A DNA stretch of 64,000 bases. Origin: Pycnococcus provasolii (taxonomy: Eukaryota > Chlorophyta > Pseudoscourfieldiophyceae > Pseudoscourfieldiales > Pycnococcaceae). Positions 63,386-64,000 of this stretch are shown piece by piece. The position numbers were made by a program, and so were the translations under genes. The number at the start of each line of letters is the position of its first letter. The stretch's first letter is position 1. The stretch covers positions 434,001 through 498,000 of the forward strand of contig OW568880.1 of NCBI GenBank assembly GCA_938743325.2. Reading direction: 5' to 3'. A model generated the notes under the pieces. It saw only the letters and a list, made by a program, of their open reading frames with translations. It was not told where the DNA came from and did not search any database.

Positions 63386-64000
63386 TCTCCCACTCCTCCT
63401 CCTCGTCGCCGGGAAAACCCTTCGTAGACGCGCGCAAGGCTGCGCTCTGCTTCTCCTCCGCCAGATGCCCAGCCAACAGCTCCGCAGCCTTGGCCATGAA
63501 CGGAATCTGCATATACCGCACGCCACCGGATGCTCGTGTTCGACTTCGCGTCGCAATGCGACCACCACCACCGCCGCCGCCGCCAGAAGCAGGCTGCGAA
63601 ATCTCAGGACCTTTCACAGTCACCTGAGTCAGAGCACGTTCGTCGCCACTCATCAGCACCTTCGCGAGAGCGTGGCAAGCCATCGCTGTCTCATGCGTTC
63701 CCGAAATGCTGCCATGCCACTCCGACCAGACTCCAAGGAAGAAACCGAGGCCGTCGGGAGTTGCCGCGTCAACGAATGTGGACACGCTGTCGTACGTCAG
63801 CAGGAGCCTGATGCCCACGAGCAGCAGACTGATAATCAGACGAGGCATCGATGCCTTGCGCATCCTTCTCAGCACCGCGGCGACGAGCGCGGCGGCGCCA
63901 ACCGCACCACCACCCGCGCTGCCGACGAGCACGTGCGGACATCGCCTCAGAACCGCAGTCAGCAGAGGGCCAGCCGTAAGGGCCCCCGGATCTCCCACAC
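63036..64000 (-). CDS. Importin-9-like karyopherin, C-terminus; 5' end off the right edge
   Basis: The reverse strand is open from the right edge to a stop at 63036 (about 321 residues). The order of features fits the C-terminal HEAT repeats of importin-9: LLLTYDSVSTFVDA, FFLGVWSEWHGSISGTHETA, ACHALAKVLMSGD, VTVKGPEISQ, then RIATRSRTRASG (family GIRTRSRA), FMAKAAELLAGHLAEE, and a long acidic loop (EEEEWETD and about 25 Asp) as in importin-9, where it contributes to histone and RNA-binding cargo handling. The final part (LEVAGGMDDEDD, then RSALVAWCQRLGD) resembles the family's end. Importin-9 imports H2A-H2B, actin and ribosomal proteins into the nucleus. Identification rests on the C-terminal quarter only. 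Confidence 0.65.
63335..63392. repeat. Trinucleotide run encoding the acidic loop
   Basis: GTC/ATC/GTT triplets on the + strand read as a long Asp tract with a few Gly and Asn in the importin-9-like protein on the reverse strand. Confidence 0.85.

Noticed and set aside
1-64000. tRNA, rRNA genes and CRISPR arrays
   Set aside because: Looked for T-arm-like GGTTCGAATCC motifs, rRNA-like blocks and regularly spaced repeats with unique spacers; none was convincing by eye.

Overview
The window looks like nuclear DNA of a small, compact-genome green alga (prasinophyte-like). The grounds are: long open reading frames with no evident introns; N-terminal presequences on proteins that work in organelles; plant-type families (sirohydrochlorin ferrochelatase SirB, a CASTOR/POLLUX-type channel, a TORTIFOLIA-like TOG protein); a ciliary gene (BBS1) that implies a flagellate ancestry or life stage; and TGTAA, the chlorophyte poly(A) signal, at or just after many stop codons. 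The species cannot be named from the sequence alone.

Layout. 0-8.3 kb: two reverse-strand genes, a SPRTN/SprT-like protein running off the left edge (its HExxH motif reads HSMIH) and a 1783-residue receptor-like membrane protein (periplasmic-binding-like ectodomain, Cys-rich GCC2/GCC3-type repeats, about nine membrane segments, EF hands). 8.3-12.7 kb: an uncertain ORF, an AFG1-like ATPase and an FkbM methyltransferase. 13-14 kb: a small copia-like retroelement fossil. 14-20 kb: BBS1 convergent with a long coiled-coil protein. 20-28 kb: the CASTOR/POLLUX-like channel, a WD40 protein fused to a nucleoside-hydrolase-like domain, and SirB. 29-38 kb: a TOG plus Sel1 protein, a small DUF3444-like ORF, a sialidase-like BNR protein and an unknown plastid-type membrane protein. 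38-48 kb: a ParB-like nuclease-fold protein, a head-to-head pair of degenerate mitochondrial-carrier paralogues and a SIRT6-like deacylase with a long C-terminal extension. 48-57 kb: a secreted cystatin-like protein, a coiled-coil protein, a WLHVRLD-family protein, a 1.5 kb module of identical direct repeats, a glycosyltransferase-like protein and DNA-transposon remnants. 57-64 kb: an Mpv17/PMP22 protein, an FGGY sugar kinase divergent from ribosomal protein bL9, NAD(P)HX epimerase, and the C-terminus of an importin-9-like karyopherin running off the right edge.

The genes do not form one pathway; this is an ordinary, dense eukaryotic neighbourhood with several head-to-head and tail-to-tail pairs. 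The most notable signals are the WD40-nucleoside hydrolase fusion, the missing catalytic Glu in the SPRTN-like protein, the carrier pair, strand-polarised TTAGGG-type arrays and GC-rich patches just upstream of gene starts, and the repeat module at 53.9-55.4 kb. Starts were chosen at ATG codons; where more than one is plausible this is stated.
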